40,670 nt of DNA from DATGZX01 sp035296965 (GTDB lineage Bacteria > Planctomycetota > Planctomycetia > Gemmatales > Gemmataceae), in the NCBI GenBank assembly GCA_035296965.1, contig DATGZX010000064.1, forward strand, positions 1 through 40,670. The letters are read 5' to 3'. Below are positions 19,101-26,291 of the stretch, one piece after another. Position numbers and translations under genes: made by a program. The stretch's first letter is position 1. The number at the start of each line of letters is the position of its first letter. Below the pieces are notes generated by a model. That model ran no database searches. It saw nothing but the letters and a program-made list of their open reading frames with translations, and was not told the origin of the DNA.

Positions 19101-19337
19101 GGCTTCCACGAGTCGCCGGCCATTCGCGACAAAGCGGTGCAGCATCGGATGGCCCGCACTCATCCCCGGCACCACTGGAGACGATTCGGCGAGCACTCGA
19201 GCATACGCAGCCAGATGCTCGAGACCAAACAATTCCGCTCGGATGGGTTCGTTGGCGTTGGCGCTGCCGAGATAATGAACAGAAGAACCAGCCTTGTTCT
19301 CCACCGGTGCGGCGGGCTTTGCCGAAGAAGTGCTCAT
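10119..19337 (-). CDS. ndvB: Cyclic beta-1,2-glucan synthase (GT84-PF10091-GH94)
   Basis: A 3072-residue giant membrane enzyme, slightly longer than the usual 2800-2900. The frame extends to 19499, but the start at ATG 19337 is preferred: AAGGA-type ribosome sites lie upstream and the extra part covers a palindromic repeat. Order: helical N-terminal region (1-440); membrane segments (about 450-510); GT84 glucosyltransferase with LDVDTQLP near 660 and HRWIRGDWQ near 815 (Q/RxxRW type); membrane segments (about 926-970); glucoamylase-like domain (about 1110-1700); two GH94-type sandwich regions (from about 1770 and 2310); GH94 barrel with GDWNDGM near 2755 and the GGQYTHAATW and GGWTWYTGSAGW signatures. 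It makes beta-1,2-glucan, cyclises it, and trims it with the GH94 part. About 52 residues (850-901) come from an inserted palindromic element. Confidence 0.95.
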   Translation of the reverse strand: MSTSSAKPAAPVENKAGSSVHYLGSANANEPIRAELFGLEHLAAYARVLAESSPVVPGMSAGHPMLHRFVANGRRLVEAHRLISEAVQRQESITPDAEWLLDNFHIVTDTLREVRNDLPRGYYRELPKLAAPPLEGYPRVYQLALELIAHTDSSLDEANITRFVQAYQSVTALTIGELWAVPIMLRLGLLENLRRLAEQMLDSWDHRRKAESTTARLLALKERHQQGAGAPIHAEIVGLGTDRADAFIVRLMQALRDHGAGASWLIERLEGHFASCGAHLAEVLRREHQHQAANQVSVGNCVTSLRLLSAIDWTVLFEKLSLVEATLRQEPDGVYGRQDFPTKDRYRRELEKLARRSNLDELGVARQVVALSAQAWEKTTETAGRRPIGSKSESSRPMLPASPPFSSITDPAGHVGYYLVGEGRARLEALIRYRPRPMDWLLKSVLAHPNTVYFGSHALAYAVLLAGLIVFIDAVGWTLAAILVFLAALVPLSEIAVGTVHYLITLFLPPRVLPKLDFKDGIPPDCAAFVVMPTMLLRPGSAAALLERLEVHYLSNPDPQIRFALLTDFADAPAATMPEDEDYLQSALEGVKLLNARYCANEPDRFFLFHRRRMWNPGQGCWMGWERKRGKLVEFNRLLRGARDTSFAWTSVELDKVPHVRFVITLDVDTQLPRETAQKLAGTLAHPLNQAEFHPKQGRVVKGYGILQPRVSLSLSATTRSLFSRIFAASAGIDPYTTAVSDVYQDMFGSGSFTGKGIYDVDAFEAAVGQTFPDNSILSHDLIEGNYARCGLATDIELLDDFPARYHAFARREHRWIRGDWQLLPWLLPTVPTPKDDSVPDNAGGDQGIRPAAGHNLPSPPLWGRGVGGEGDEPSPAKAPHPQPLSPEYRGEGRTSAAARLTKRRNPLPALERWKILDNLRRSLIPPALLLLMALSFIFPVGPIWFWMGLALLVVALPLVLLLPSALVNLLHGDSLQLCLSGVLETLQATAGQVILRFIFLAEQARLSLDAIGRTLVRVFITRRNLLEWETAASTERRLGGGFVNFCLNMWPTLVMVGGLGIVVCLARPAALPVAGPILVIWFLSPSVAFWVSRPQRIKEMPLNEEDRRELRRLARKTWSFFETFIGEADHWLPPDNYQEDPKGEVAHRTSPTNIGLYLLGLLAAHDFGYLSLPGLLERLEKTFAILDRLERFHGHFYNWYDTITLRPLQPGYVSTVDSGNLLACLETLKQGLREKTEERIPGPSLRLGLADTLGLIAEEFHAMELPSLAEPLALFQVMEDDLKDLDRQLTTEPSDLCAWNQWFGDLDRVAQQFRAHLQTLAGILQEVPDDLERWAGAFAAQVSDRRAELGRLMPWLDILGEAKGNDARQVEGDPKHSGPWQALRKRLNSPSSIAELQARVEDWKAEVSSLGAQNRSTYAANDDSGSEAERLQRLPSMLEVESAAGTWLERSQSLAERAQALAHEMDFKLLYNEQRNLFSIGYNLSLNRHDNAHYDLLASEASLTSFLAIARGDVLKRHWFHLGRPLTTAGGGIVLLSWGGTMFEYLMPRLFFRSFAGTLLDESWRSAVRRQIEYGKQRHVPWGISESAFSALDAALDYQYQSFGVPGLGLKRGLGDNLVIAPYATALALPIAGHAALANFRHLRAEGAEGPFGLYEAVDYTRDRLAEKRRPVIVRSYMAHHQGMSLLAMANCLLGSPVVRRFHADPTVRATELLLQERVPRAAPLHEPDGENAAHEPKVREQVFPMSRRVTTPHTPHPRTHLLSNGRYNVMVTNAGSGYSTWKDMDVTRWREDRTRDAWGQFCYVRDLRAGSVWSAGYQPLCRPADEYEVVYSSDKAEFRRTDGGIETHLEIAVSPESPAEVRRITITNHNSRTHELELTSYAEVALCSHGADVAHPAFGKLFLETEYLETENALLCRRRPRSIDEKSLWAVHVLASDGPVVGRMQYETDRARFLGRGRTPADAAALEPEAVLSGTTGAVLDPILSLRRRVRIAPGTSVVVAFTTAVAESREEALVLADQYHDLHGVTRLFELAWAYSQVQSRHLRLSAEEAHLFQRLAAHIIYAGSSLRVAGALATNHQGPAALWRHGISGDLPIVMARVSQTDELVLIRQLLVAHSYWRLKGLVVDLVVLNEHPASYLEELQEQLQGLVRASDAHVLIDKPGGVFIRRASQLSEDDTLLLQAAARVVLVGGHGSLISQVDRAERAVPLPGRLSVTERRREPELDSGAEPAARQRPPLLFENGIGGFTQDGREYWLFPYERRTITARGGDTRQEAGRLRSPVPGKKNSGFEWGLKLPPAPWINVVANPSCGFLASETGLGYTWAGNSQTNRLTPWNNDPVSDPPGEVIYLRDEATGEFWSPTPLPIRPSANTRVRHGQGYTIFEQDSHGIAQELLLFVPTADPVKVIRLRTRNTGQRLRRLSATFYAEWVLGTVRGQTARTIVPWIDPQTGATLARNAFNMDYAARVAFLDVNLRPRTLTTDRTEFLGRNGSLSAPAALSRVELSGRIEPARDPCAAVMAKFELKPGEVKDLIFLLGQGGDQDEACRLVERYRQPEEVQKAFEEVCNRWEHVLSAVQIRTPNRALDLLLNRWLPYQVLSCRIWARSAFYQSGGAYGFRDQLQDVMALVHGAPEEERAQLMRAAGRQFVEGDVQHWWHPPLGRGVRTRFSDDFLWLPFVTCHYVATTGDKSILDEKAAFLRAPLLRPEQEEDYGLPETSPETATLYEHCVRALEHGLRFGQHGLPLMGTGDWNDGMNRVGSGGKGESVWVGWFLLTTLQRFAPIAESRGDLDRAERYRKQAEELRQAIEQHAWDGRWYRRAYFDDGTPLGSEQNDECKIDSIAQSWAVISGAADSDRASQALAAVNDLLVKRADKLILLFSPPFDRGPLQPGYIKGYVPGIRENGGQYTHAATWTVQAAALLGQGGLAMELFNLLNPISHSSSPEAVALYKVEPYVVVADVYGRPPHTGRGGWTWYTGSAGWLYRVGLENILGLQREGTQLRIEPCIPAHWDEYELTYRFGSAAYHITVENSERIERGVRDLILDGRKLTGSAFELMDDGREHEVRVILKN
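16636..16790. repeat. Palindromic element inserted in frame in ndvB (155 bp)
   Basis: The ends AGGCGGGCGGCAG (16636-16648) and CTGCCGCTGGCCT (16778-16790) are near-perfect inverted repeats. Inside are nested G/C palindromes (TTCTCCCCTCGCCCCGG-TACT-CCGGGGAGAGGGG on the left and CCCCTCACCCCCGACC on the right). A shorter relative with the same ends and left core lies at 37956-38031. On the ndvB strand it is read through without a stop, giving a low-complexity Pro/Gly stretch (LPSPPLWGRGVGGEG... and HPQPLSPEYRGEG). Confidence 0.88.
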
Positions 19338-19759
19338 CGTTGTCCTTGTTCTCCTTGCGCCATGAGTGAGCAGATGCCGTTGTGCGCCGCGCGCCGGCGC
19401 TATATCAAGGTGCTTGGTTCGGCGGCGGCGTAGGACAGATTTCCCAATCTGTCCGGTCAGGTTGGAAACCTGGCCTACTGCCGAATCCCGCACCGTCATT
19501 CAGTGCACGTGTCCACTACTGCGCAGACAGGCGCTTGTCATGAAATCATGCGCGGCAAACCCGGTGCCAAAGCTCTGCCAGATCCGCATAACCGGCTTTC
19601 GCTTAATGCGGACCTGTGGCACTGTCGGACTCTCCTTGAGCGGTTCCTGTGGACGCAACGGTCCAAGCCAGCTAAAATCAATTCACCTTCTGCGGCCACG
19701 ATGCTGCGGTCCTGCCGCGGCCAGGCAATCCAAGCTTCCGTTACCATGGGGGTCGGAAC
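19338..19759. other. Divergent intergenic region between ndvB and the hybrid kinase
   Basis: This 422-bp region must hold promoters for both directions, but I could not pick out reliable -35/-10 pairs. A palindromic repeat at 19430-19478 is the one clear structure. Open frames here (for example 19503-19802 plus) have no recognisable product. Confidence 0.4.
19430..19478. repeat. Twin-hairpin interspersed repeat upstream of ndvB
   Basis: The 49-bp unit starts GTAGGACAGATT and ends AACCTGGCCTAC. It contains two small hairpins (GACAGATT-TCCC-AATCTGTC and CAGGTT-GGAA-ACCTG) inside an outer GTAGG/CCTAC pair. It resembles palindromic repeats scattered in planctomycete intergenic DNA. It could form a structure in the ndvB 5' leader. 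Confidence 0.7.
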
Positions 19760-22606
19760 ATGCGGGAATGGTCCCGCTCACCGGTCGTGCGCTACGGCAT
19801 GATTTTGGTGGCGTTCGCGGGGACAGCGTCCCTTGTCACACTGTTTCCGCGCTTCATTGCATCGATCGCTGCAATCTTGCTGTTGTTCCCCGTGATGCTA
19901 GGCGCGTGGTGCGCAGGAACCCGAGCAGGCTTCCTTGTTGCCGCGCTCGGTGGCGTGATACTTGTCGCATTGCCGTCTCCCCCCTTGGCCTCTGGCGAGT
20001 ATGTCTGGGGAGAGCGGCTGCTCACGCTTATTCTATACGTGGCGCTATCAATCTGCATAAGTTCTTTGCTCAGCGCCTTGCAATCCGCCCGTCATGCCGC
20101 GAATGTTGGATCACGCGCGCTTTGGGAAAGCGAAGAGCGCCATCAGCGTTTGCAGGAGACAGTCCAGGAGGGGGTGTGGCTTCTCGACACCCACGGCTCT
20201 ACGCTGAACGTAAACAGGCAAATGCCCCGGATGCTCGGCTACACAGCGGACGAGATCATAGGCCGGCCTTGGGTCGACTTTCTGAGCCCCGCGAGCCGCC
20301 AAGACGGGCAGCGCCTTTGGGACAGACGCAAAGAGGGCTTCACGGATCAGCACGAACTGCTCCTCCGCTGCCGAGACGGCACGGAACTGTGGACCCTGGC
20401 CACGATCAATCCGAGTTATTCTGCTCAAGGAGAGTTTGGCGGCGCCCTAGTCGCCATGGCCGACATAACCCCACGTAAGCATGCGGAGCAAGCGCTGCGT
20501 TTTGTCGTAGATGCCACGCAAGTGCTTGCTTCGTCGCTCGATTACGAAAGTACCCTCCGCAGCGTCGCCCGCCTGACCGTGCCATCCTTGGCAGACTGGT
20601 GCATTTTGGACATCCTTAAGCAGGATGGTTCTGCACGCCCCCTGGCAGTCATTCATACCGATCCGGAAAAGGAGAAACTTGCCTCGGAATTGTGGCGCTC
20701 TTCTCAAAGTGAAGTTCCAGAATCCATTGGCCTAACGAAGGTGCTTCGGACTGGCAAAGCAGAACTCTTCCGAGACTTATCAGACCCTCACCTGGAGAAC
20801 GATCCAGCTGACGCCCGGCAGCTTGGAATCTTGCGCAAGTTGGGATGCCATTCCGTGCTAGTCGTGCCCGTGCGTGTCCGCGGGAAGACGCTTGGCTCCA
20901 TTACTCTCGGGTCGGAAACGCCAGGGCGATGCTACAGCGCCGCGGACCTTACCCTGATCGAGAATCTGGCTCGGCGCGCTGCCTTGGCCGTGGACAACGC
21001 CTTGCTTTACGAGGAGGCTCAGACGGAGATAACAGAGCGAAAGCAGGTGGAAACAGCGCTCCGCGAAAGTACCGAGCACCTGCGCAACCAGCAGAAATGG
21101 TTGGAAGGCGTCCTCGATTTGATGCCCGCCCCAACAGTATTTATCGAGCCCGGGACGGGGCGGGTCATTTTTGCCAACAAAGCGGCCAACGAGATGGGGT
21201 GCAAGGATGTTTCCAACAACAGACGCGGGGATGAGCACCGGACGGCCTACATCTGTACGGACGCTATGGGCACTCCAATTCCCGATGAGCAGATGCCAGG
21301 AGCACGCCTTGCGCGGGGCGAGCGGTTGGACAAATTCGAGATGAACTGGCACTCTCCCAATGGAATTCGCTCCCTGCTCCTCTACGGTGACACCATTCCG
21401 GCCATGTGCGGCCACCCGGCCATGGCCGTCATGAAGTTTTACGAAATTACGCAGCTCAAACAGGTGGAGGCGGAGCTACGCCAAGCCAGTAAGGCGAAGG
21501 ACGAGTTCCTGGCGATGCTGGCGCATGAACTGCGCAATCCTCTTGCGCCTTTGTTGACATCCTTGTATTACCTGCGCTTGCACAGCATCCCCGACGACGG
21601 CCTTGGGCACGCGCGCGACATGGCCGAACGTCAGGTCCGGCACCTGGCCCGCCTCGTCGATGACCTGCTGGATGTCGCTCGGATTACGCGCGGCAAAATC
21701 GAGCTGCGAAAAGAGCCTGCGGAACTCTCCACCTTGGTAAGTCGGGCCATCGAAGCCAGCCAGCCATTTCTTGAAGAGCGCCACCAGGAAATTGCCATTA
21801 CGCTGCCTGCGGAACCCATTTTCCTGGAGGTGGATGTTATCCGGATCGAGCAGGTCCTCATGAATCTGTTGCACAATGCCGCCAAGTATAACGAGGAAGG
21901 CGGCCAGGTTTGGCTCACGGTGGAGAGCGCTTCGGGGGAGGCGGTCATTCGCGTCCGCGATAGCGGTATCGGCATTCCTCCGGAAACGCTGCCGCACGTT
22001 TTTGACCTGTTTGTGCAAGCAGATTGTTCCCTGGCTCGTTCCCAGGGCGGTCTCGGGATCGGGCTTACTCTGGTGCAAAGTCTGGTGGAAATGCATGGCG
22101 GAAGCATCCAGGCCTATAGTGAGGGGCAGGGCAAGGGCAGTGAATTCGTGATTCGGCTCCCCTGGCACCATGTAAAATCACCAGCTGGCGAGGAACGCAG
22201 GAAGGAGACTTGCGAATCGAATGGTCAAAGCCTCCGGGTGCTGGTCGTCGACGACAACGCGGACGCCGTTCAGAGCCTGGCGCTGGTATTGGAAACCATG
22301 GGGCATGTGGTGCACACTGCTTACGACGGGCCAGCAGCTCTTAAAGAAGCCGCAGCATTCCAACCGCAGATCGTCCTGCTGGACATCGGCTTGCCTGTGA
22401 TGGATGGCTACGAAGTCGCCCGGAGGTTGCGCCGGCAGGGGAGTCCGCATGAAGTCATCCTCGTCGCCTTGACAGGATATGGTCAGGAGGAGGACCGCCA
22501 GCGCTCACGCGAAGCCGGTTTCGATGTGCATCTCGTCAAGCCCGTGGATCCTGAGGCATTGCAAGACTTGCTTTCCGGACGGAGAGCCGCCGGCGCTGCC
22601 CTCTAA
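19760..22606 (+). CDS. Hybrid sensor histidine kinase (DUF4118-like-PAS-GAF-PAS-HisKA-HATPase-REC)
   Basis: A 948-residue membrane sensor. Residues 10-110 form several membrane helices like the KdpD-type DUF4118 sensor (AGTRAGFLVAALGG). Then come a PAS domain (about 130-240), a GAF domain (about 245-415), a second PAS-like region (about 450-560), HisKA with the phospho-accepting His589 in MLAHELRNPLAP, an ATPase with N box (LLHNAAKYN), G1 (DSGIGIP) and G2 (GGLGIGL), and a C-terminal receiver with Asp875 in LLDIGLPVMDGYE, Thr in ALTGY and Lys in LVKPVD. The signal sensed cannot be read. There is no output domain, so phosphate must pass on to a separate protein. It is transcribed away from ndvB; a regulatory link to glucan synthesis is possible but unproven. 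Confidence 0.93.
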   Translation: MREWSRSPVVRYGMILVAFAGTASLVTLFPRFIASIAAILLLFPVMLGAWCAGTRAGFLVAALGGVILVALPSPPLASGEYVWGERLLTLILYVALSICISSLLSALQSARHAANVGSRALWESEERHQRLQETVQEGVWLLDTHGSTLNVNRQMPRMLGYTADEIIGRPWVDFLSPASRQDGQRLWDRRKEGFTDQHELLLRCRDGTELWTLATINPSYSAQGEFGGALVAMADITPRKHAEQALRFVVDATQVLASSLDYESTLRSVARLTVPSLADWCILDILKQDGSARPLAVIHTDPEKEKLASELWRSSQSEVPESIGLTKVLRTGKAELFRDLSDPHLENDPADARQLGILRKLGCHSVLVVPVRVRGKTLGSITLGSETPGRCYSAADLTLIENLARRAALAVDNALLYEEAQTEITERKQVETALRESTEHLRNQQKWLEGVLDLMPAPTVFIEPGTGRVIFANKAANEMGCKDVSNNRRGDEHRTAYICTDAMGTPIPDEQMPGARLARGERLDKFEMNWHSPNGIRSLLLYGDTIPAMCGHPAMAVMKFYEITQLKQVEAELRQASKAKDEFLAMLAHELRNPLAPLLTSLYYLRLHSIPDDGLGHARDMAERQVRHLARLVDDLLDVARITRGKIELRKEPAELSTLVSRAIEASQPFLEERHQEIAITLPAEPIFLEVDVIRIEQVLMNLLHNAAKYNEEGGQVWLTVESASGEAVIRVRDSGIGIPPETLPHVFDLFVQADCSLARSQGGLGIGLTLVQSLVEMHGGSIQAYSEGQGKGSEFVIRLPWHHVKSPAGEERRKETCESNGQSLRVLVVDDNADAVQSLALVLETMGHVVHTAYDGPAALKEAAAFQPQIVLLDIGLPVMDGYEVARRLRRQGSPHEVILVALTGYGQEEDRQRSREAGFDVHLVKPVDPEALQDLLSGRRAAGAAL

Positions 22607-23058
22607 TCCCGGCCCCGCAGCGTTCATGTCAGCCGTGACACCGCACCACGTCGTACCGGCCGCCGGGAGCGCGGGAAGCACGAGTGGGATGCCCGCGTGC
22701 CTTGCGTCCCGGCGCGGGGGGGCGTAAACTTGCGCTATGCCCATAAGCATCAACTTAAGCGCCCGTGTGAGCGGGGGTTCAGCTTCTACAAGTGTGGCCG
22801 GGGCTGGAGGTACTCCGGAAGCCCCGGCAAACCCGGTTGTGACTCTCCCGAACTAGAAGTCAGCCGACCGTGCGATCTTTGCGTCGCGCAGTTTGGACAA
22901 CATGGTCGCCCTCTGCTCCGCCGGGGCTTACGGAGTACCTCCAGCCCCGGCCACACCTCCGTGTACGGAGTCTCAGGTCCCTTCGATGAAGTCACGAGAC
23001 ATGTCCAATCTGCTAACCTATTAGATTCAGGACACACTTGGTCCAGTCGAGTAAGGCG
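22607..23058. other. 452-bp intergenic region with a large inverted repeat
   Basis: No gene is supported. A 195-codon open frame (22697-23287) runs through the inverted repeat and into the next gene and is judged spurious. The inverted repeat at 22792-22956 is described separately. The promoter for the zinc-motif protein downstream probably lies between 22957 and 23058. Confidence 0.5.
22792..22956. repeat. Long inverted repeat, MITE-like (37-bp arms)
   Basis: The left arm 22792-22828 begins GTGTGGCCGGGGCTGGAGG and ends AAGCCCCGGC. The right arm 22920-22956 is its reverse complement with one mismatch. The loop is 91 bp and non-coding. Each arm also has an inner palindrome (GGGGCT...AGCCCC). 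The whole 165-bp unit looks like a non-autonomous mobile element or a strong RNA structure. Confidence 0.8.
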
Positions 23059-26000
23059 ATGCCAGACGGAGCAAGACGCGATCCACCCCCTATTCCACGT
23101 TTGCCGCCTCCGGCAGGCAGGTCGACAAATCTCAGTTCTTCCACGAATCAGGAGGCGGCCGAACGTCGCTTCTTTTGCCCCGAGTGTCGAAAAGCTCTCA
23201 CGGAAAGGGAGCAAGCGCAACATCTCATTGTTGCCCACGGCTATCTTTCGCTTTCCGGAACATTGCTGCCCCGGCCGGCAGCGCTGACCTGCCTTTGGGG
23301 CCGAGTGTTCAACACCGGTGACCCGCAGGCGCACGATCAGTTATGCCATCTACTCGCGCCCCGAGCGGGTGAGACAAACGAGCGTTCGCCGTATGTGGCA
23401 GCGCTGGAGAGCGAGTTGCGGGGACGCATCGAAGCCCTCCTTTCGGTTCGCCGGGGTGAGCTCTCCAACCTCGTTCATCAGTTGCGGCGCAGCACCTTGG
23501 CGCGCGAGCAGTTTTGGCACTTGATCACTGCTGCCGACCCACGCAGCCGAGAGCTGGGCCGTGAATTGCTCTTGCCCGATGCAGCCACAGCTCTTGCCGA
23601 CCCGCAAGCATCGACCGTCGACGTGCGGCGCTGGTTGGAGAATCTTTGCCCCCTGGACGATGTTTGGGCCAAGATCCGCGTATGCCGTCGGCTGCTGCAA
23701 ATGGGAGCGGCCCGGTCGCCGACCAAGGAATGCCTCCGGCAACTTCAAGGCGAGCGGCCGGTGTCCTGTCCGGAATGCGGTACCGCGGTGCCGCAGGACC
23801 AGTTGGAGCACCACCTGCGCCACCGGCATCGGATCAACCAGTTTCGTGGAGTCCAGGGTTCGCTGAACGAAACGATTGCCGCCCTCCTGGCAGCGGTCTG
23901 CAACTCCGACCCTGATCCCACGGCGTGGGAGAGCCTCGAGACAATCGCTCAGGAGGAAGAAGGGGCGAAAGCCGGATCCTACCTGGCCACCCAGGTCGCG
24001 CAGACCCTGGCCGCGCTGCCCCAGGAGGACCAGGAGCCAGCGCTGCGTGCCGTGGCCGATTTCCTGGCCGTGAGCACTACCGGCTCCGAGATCGCCCTGG
24101 CACTGCTGACAGGGCGTGGACGCTGCGCGCGACAACTTGCTTTGGCCTTGGTGGCGCGCCTTGCACCGCCTGTGAGCGAGGTGCTTGTCGAGGCGGCCCG
24201 CCCTCTCCTTGCTCGAAAGCGGGCCCCGCGCCCAGCGCAAGTGGCTGCCGCGGCTGCGCTGCTGCGCACGACCGGCAAGGACGGCCCCCAAGCCGAGAAG
24301 ATCATCAATTCTCTGGTTAGCCGTTGCGGCAAGACGCGGGCGCTGGATCGGCTCCGCCGGCTCGAGCAGTTCGCCGGATCGTCGCCGACCCTTGAGGCAC
24401 GCTGCTCCCAGATCGAGCGCCGCATCCGCATGCGCTGTCCGCGTTGCAAAATCCAACTTCGGCATCCGGAGATGGGCGCGCATCTATGGTCGGAGCACGG
24501 GCTGGTGCTGGACGGCCGGCGTGTCCGCGAGCCTTGGCTGCTGGTGCGCGATTGGCTGGAGAGTTACCGGCGGACGCACAACGCGGAATTGCTGGTCCGC
24601 TGCCGGAGCCTTGGCCAGCACGTGGACCCAGAACAGGGACTGCAGCGCGTCCACCGCCTCGTACTCGCGGAAGGCATTGAAGACCTCGAGGCCCGCCAGA
24701 TCTTGCTTGCCAGGGCCAAGCAGCGCGGCGAATCCTTGTGTCCACACTGCTACGCGCTCGTGCCCGTGCCCGAGGAGATCGTGCCACGCGCGCTGAACGA
24801 ATCCCATGGCCGGCTCTCGTTGGATGGCAATTCTGTCGAGGTCTCCGAGGCTGGCTTGATTCCTCGGCTAACCATTGAGACTCCTCACGCGGTAGTCTAT
24901 CGGGGCAGGGAACCGGGTCGCTGGTTGACGCGCCAGGGGGCCATCCTCCTCCTTGCCGGGCCCCCGGTCGTCGCGGCCTTCGTCCTTGCCCTTTTCTTCA
25001 ACACATTGAGCGAGGTGACCGGGTGGCCTGCGGGGCTCACCATTCTGGCCTTGATCCTCTATCTGATTGTGCAAGCACGGTGGTGGCGGCGGCCGCGGCT
25101 GATCGACCGAGCGGTCGATTATGCCTGGCTCATGTTCGTTCCTCGGCTCCATCTGCAAGGATTCTCCGTGGAAGACTCGGCGTTCCTTGCCGGGCTGGCA
25201 TTGACGAGCCTTTATCACGGCCGGCCGGAAGTGCGCGCCGAAAACCTTAAGCGCCTCGTGAATTACACCGAAAGCGCCCTGCTGACGGGCAGTAAGCCGT
25301 TAAGTCACTTTGCCGCACTCAAACGCCTGGAGGTGGCCGACGATGTCGGCGCGGGCAAAGATCCTGTGCCTTCCGTGGCGGGCTCTCTGGCCCGCTGTTT
25401 TGCCAACGGCAGGCCGCTGACTTTCGCGCAACAACTCCTGGGGGACTGGGAAGGGAGCTGGTGGACACCGGGCAACTTGGCTCGCTTACGGGTGCTCCTT
25501 TGTGACCGGGCGTTCGAAGCCGGTTTGGAGATGCTGGATCTGCTGGAGGCTGGCCATAGCGCACCCGCACTGGCCGCTGTACTAAGAACAGATCATTCCG
25601 AAGGTTTGGCACAGCTGCGTCTACTATGGTCGCTCCGTCCGCGGCGTCCGTGGGGCCAGTGGGGAGATCCTGTCACCGTCTTCGAACTGGCGAATGCTCC
25701 GGAACTGGGCCGAAAACTGCTGGCCAAGCATCCCGATTTACTCCTGATGGACCAGGGTGTTCCCGACATGTACGTCTGTGAGCAGGGCATCGTTTTCCAG
25801 AATGTCTTATTCACCTCGCTCCCCCGCAAGATCGAAGCGCGGGCCCGGCGTGATTTCGCTCGCTCCAATCCCGAAATCGTGATCGGGGAACACCATTTTC
25901 CGATGCTGAGCGATTCTACCGCGTTGGTGACCCGGTTGGAACGCTGGTTTCACTATTATTTCAGCGACTTTCTCGCGCAGGTGGCGGCCGTTTATTCGTG

Positions 26001-26184
26001 GCAGAGTCCCACGGGAACCAAGCCAATCCAATTTCGCGAACCGGTCCGCTGTCCGGAATGCCGGCGCTCATTGGTGGCTATTCCTGGAGACGTCGGCCTT
26101 GTGGTAAACACCAGGGGCGCTCCTTCTAGCCCTGCCGACCCCGGCCCGGAAGACAAAGATCGAGGCAATGAATTGAAGTCCTGA
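23059..26184 (+). CDS. Large membrane protein with five CPxC zinc motifs (unknown planctomycete family)
   Basis: About 1041 residues from ATG 23059; TTG 23038 is an alternative, and neither has a strong ribosome site. Four or five related zinc-type units are spaced through the protein: FFCPECRKALTEREQAQHL (ending HLIVAH), VSCPECGTAVPQDQLEHHL (ending HLRHRH), MRCPRCKIQLRHPEMGAHL (ending HLWSEH), SLCPHCYALVPVPEEIV (ending NESH) and a final VRCPECRRSL near the C-terminus. Each of the first four follows CPxC-(about 12-16)-H-x3-5-H and then a short strand with LDG or similar, so they look like duplicated C2H2-like modules separated by helical, HEAT-like spacers. Two membrane helices lie near 620-675 (ILLLAGPPVVAAFVLALFF; LTILALILYLIV). 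No enzyme motif is present. A thioredoxin-like gene follows 107 bp downstream on the same strand. Confidence 0.8.
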   Translation: MPDGARRDPPPIPRLPPPAGRSTNLSSSTNQEAAERRFFCPECRKALTEREQAQHLIVAHGYLSLSGTLLPRPAALTCLWGRVFNTGDPQAHDQLCHLLAPRAGETNERSPYVAALESELRGRIEALLSVRRGELSNLVHQLRRSTLAREQFWHLITAADPRSRELGRELLLPDAATALADPQASTVDVRRWLENLCPLDDVWAKIRVCRRLLQMGAARSPTKECLRQLQGERPVSCPECGTAVPQDQLEHHLRHRHRINQFRGVQGSLNETIAALLAAVCNSDPDPTAWESLETIAQEEEGAKAGSYLATQVAQTLAALPQEDQEPALRAVADFLAVSTTGSEIALALLTGRGRCARQLALALVARLAPPVSEVLVEAARPLLARKRAPRPAQVAAAAALLRTTGKDGPQAEKIINSLVSRCGKTRALDRLRRLEQFAGSSPTLEARCSQIERRIRMRCPRCKIQLRHPEMGAHLWSEHGLVLDGRRVREPWLLVRDWLESYRRTHNAELLVRCRSLGQHVDPEQGLQRVHRLVLAEGIEDLEARQILLARAKQRGESLCPHCYALVPVPEEIVPRALNESHGRLSLDGNSVEVSEAGLIPRLTIETPHAVVYRGREPGRWLTRQGAILLLAGPPVVAAFVLALFFNTLSEVTGWPAGLTILALILYLIVQARWWRRPRLIDRAVDYAWLMFVPRLHLQGFSVEDSAFLAGLALTSLYHGRPEVRAENLKRLVNYTESALLTGSKPLSHFAALKRLEVADDVGAGKDPVPSVAGSLARCFANGRPLTFAQQLLGDWEGSWWTPGNLARLRVLLCDRAFEAGLEMLDLLEAGHSAPALAAVLRTDHSEGLAQLRLLWSLRPRRPWGQWGDPVTVFELANAPELGRKLLAKHPDLLLMDQGVPDMYVCEQGIVFQNVLFTSLPRKIEARARRDFARSNPEIVIGEHHFPMLSDSTALVTRLERWFHYYFSDFLAQVAAVYSWQSPTGTKPIQFREPVRCPECRRSLVAIPGDVGLVVNTRGAPSSPADPGPEDKDRGNELKS

Positions 26185-26198
26185 GGCACAATCGTGCC
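26185..26198 (+). other. Short hairpin after the zinc-motif gene
   Basis: GGCAC-AATC-GTGCC directly after the TGA of the preceding gene forms a 5-bp hairpin with a tetraloop. It has no T-run, so termination is uncertain and read-through into the next gene is likely. Confidence 0.3.
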
Positions 26199-26291
26199 AA
26201 CGAAATCTAACTACCAGGGTTATACCTCGGAAGGCACAGTTTCCTACTCAGCTTCCTCTCGAGGGAAGAATTGTCTCGGAGGTGTTTCGCC

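Noticed and set aside
19338..19499. N-terminal extension of the glucan synthase
   Set aside because: The extra 54 codons run through a palindromic repeat and are Arg-rich; the ATG at 19337 has a ribosome site and begins the plausible protein.
22697..23287. A 196-codon open frame
   Set aside because: It passes through a perfect inverted repeat and overlaps the real zinc-motif gene in another frame.
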